Under the pieces are notes generated by a model, which did no database searches, was not told the origin of the DNA, and saw only the letters and a list, made by a program, of their open reading frames with translations. A DNA stretch of 5,567 nt from an uncultured Chlamydiae bacterium. Its GTDB lineage: Bacteria > Chlamydiota > Chlamydiia > Chlamydiales > SM23-39. Below, in pieces: positions 5,437 to 5,567 of this stretch (within the stretch, counting starts at the first letter, position 1; each line of letters begins with the position of its first letter). Location: assembly GCA_903909295.1 (NCBI GenBank), contig CAIVVG010000086.1, forward strand, positions 1 to 5,567, in the 5' to 3' direction. A program made the position numbers and the translations under genes.

Positions 5437-5512
5437 GTCCATTTTTCTTAGAGGGTGTTCTGTAAAAAAATTTTGATCGATTTTTCGGTTCTTTTGAGCC
5501 TATTTTCGATGC

Positions 5513-5554
5513 AAAAATGGGGGGCTATATACTGTTGTCGATATTGCCCCCCAT
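5513..5554 (-). terminator. G6/C6 inverted repeat, candidate leftward terminator
   Basis: ATGGGGGGC (5517-5525) is exactly inverted at 5546-5554, and after one T-T mismatch ATAT (5527-5530) pairs with ATAT (5541-5544), leaving a 10-base loop. Read leftward, the stem runs directly into ATTTTTG (5518-5512), as in an intrinsic terminator for a gene lying beyond the right edge. Read rightward it is followed only by ATATTTG. An alternative is that it is an end structure of an insertion sequence. Confidence 0.4.
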
Positions 5555-5567
5555 ATTTGAAGTCGAA

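Noticed and set aside
5212..5442. Minus-strand open frame of 76 codons
   Set aside because: It runs through the triple-hairpin element and the 3' end of the exported-protein gene, and has a low-complexity, Phe/Arg/Pro-rich product with no convincing ribosome site.
1..5567. CRISPR array, defence system, rRNA or tRNA genes
   Set aside because: No regularly spaced repeats, no Cas, toxin or nuclease motifs, and no rRNA or tRNA signatures were seen on either strand.

Overview
The window looks like chromosomal DNA of a Chlamydiales bacterium, most likely one of the amoeba-associated chlamydia-related lineages. Waddlia is my first guess because it carries a large family of MOMP/OmpA-like porins, but this is recognition from memory and not a database match. 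The supporting signs are two tandem cysteine-bearing, MOMP-like outer-membrane proteins, a cytoplasmic NlpC/P60 peptidase beside an OppA-type lipoprotein, and a small cysteine-containing exported protein.

Layout. (1) Bases 1-2072, minus strand: two tandem paralogous beta-barrel proteins. The upstream copy (2072..894) is complete and ends in Phe. The downstream copy (862..1) starts 31 bases later and runs off the left edge, so about 110 C-terminal residues are missing. (2) Bases 2073-2269: a noncoding leader/terminator stretch holding a hairpin that probably ends the next unit. (3) Bases 2270-3242, minus strand: an NlpC/P60 peptidase gene followed by a 64-codon gene of unknown function with a strong ribosome binding site. 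(4) Bases 3243-3274: a 32-base divergent intergenic region with overlapping candidate promoters. The rightward one would place the oppA transcript start almost on its ATG. (5) Bases 3275-5281, plus strand: an OppA-like solute-binding lipoprotein and, 15 bases later, a small secreted cysteine-containing protein. (6) Bases 5282-5567: no gene. This stretch holds a GC-rich triple-hairpin element flanked by near-identical A-rich direct repeats, an A/T-rich segment, and a strong G6/C6 inverted repeat at the right edge.

How the genes may work together. The left part makes surface porins that are probably disulphide cross-linked in the envelope. The centre pairs a peptide-binding lipoprotein (capture and import of oligopeptides or muropeptides) with a cytoplasmic cysteine peptidase of the type that cuts D-Glu/diaminopimelate bonds in imported cell-wall peptides. 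This resembles, by inference, the peptidoglycan-peptide recycling modules of other bacteria. No permease or ATPase gene is present here, so the transporter core would have to be encoded elsewhere.
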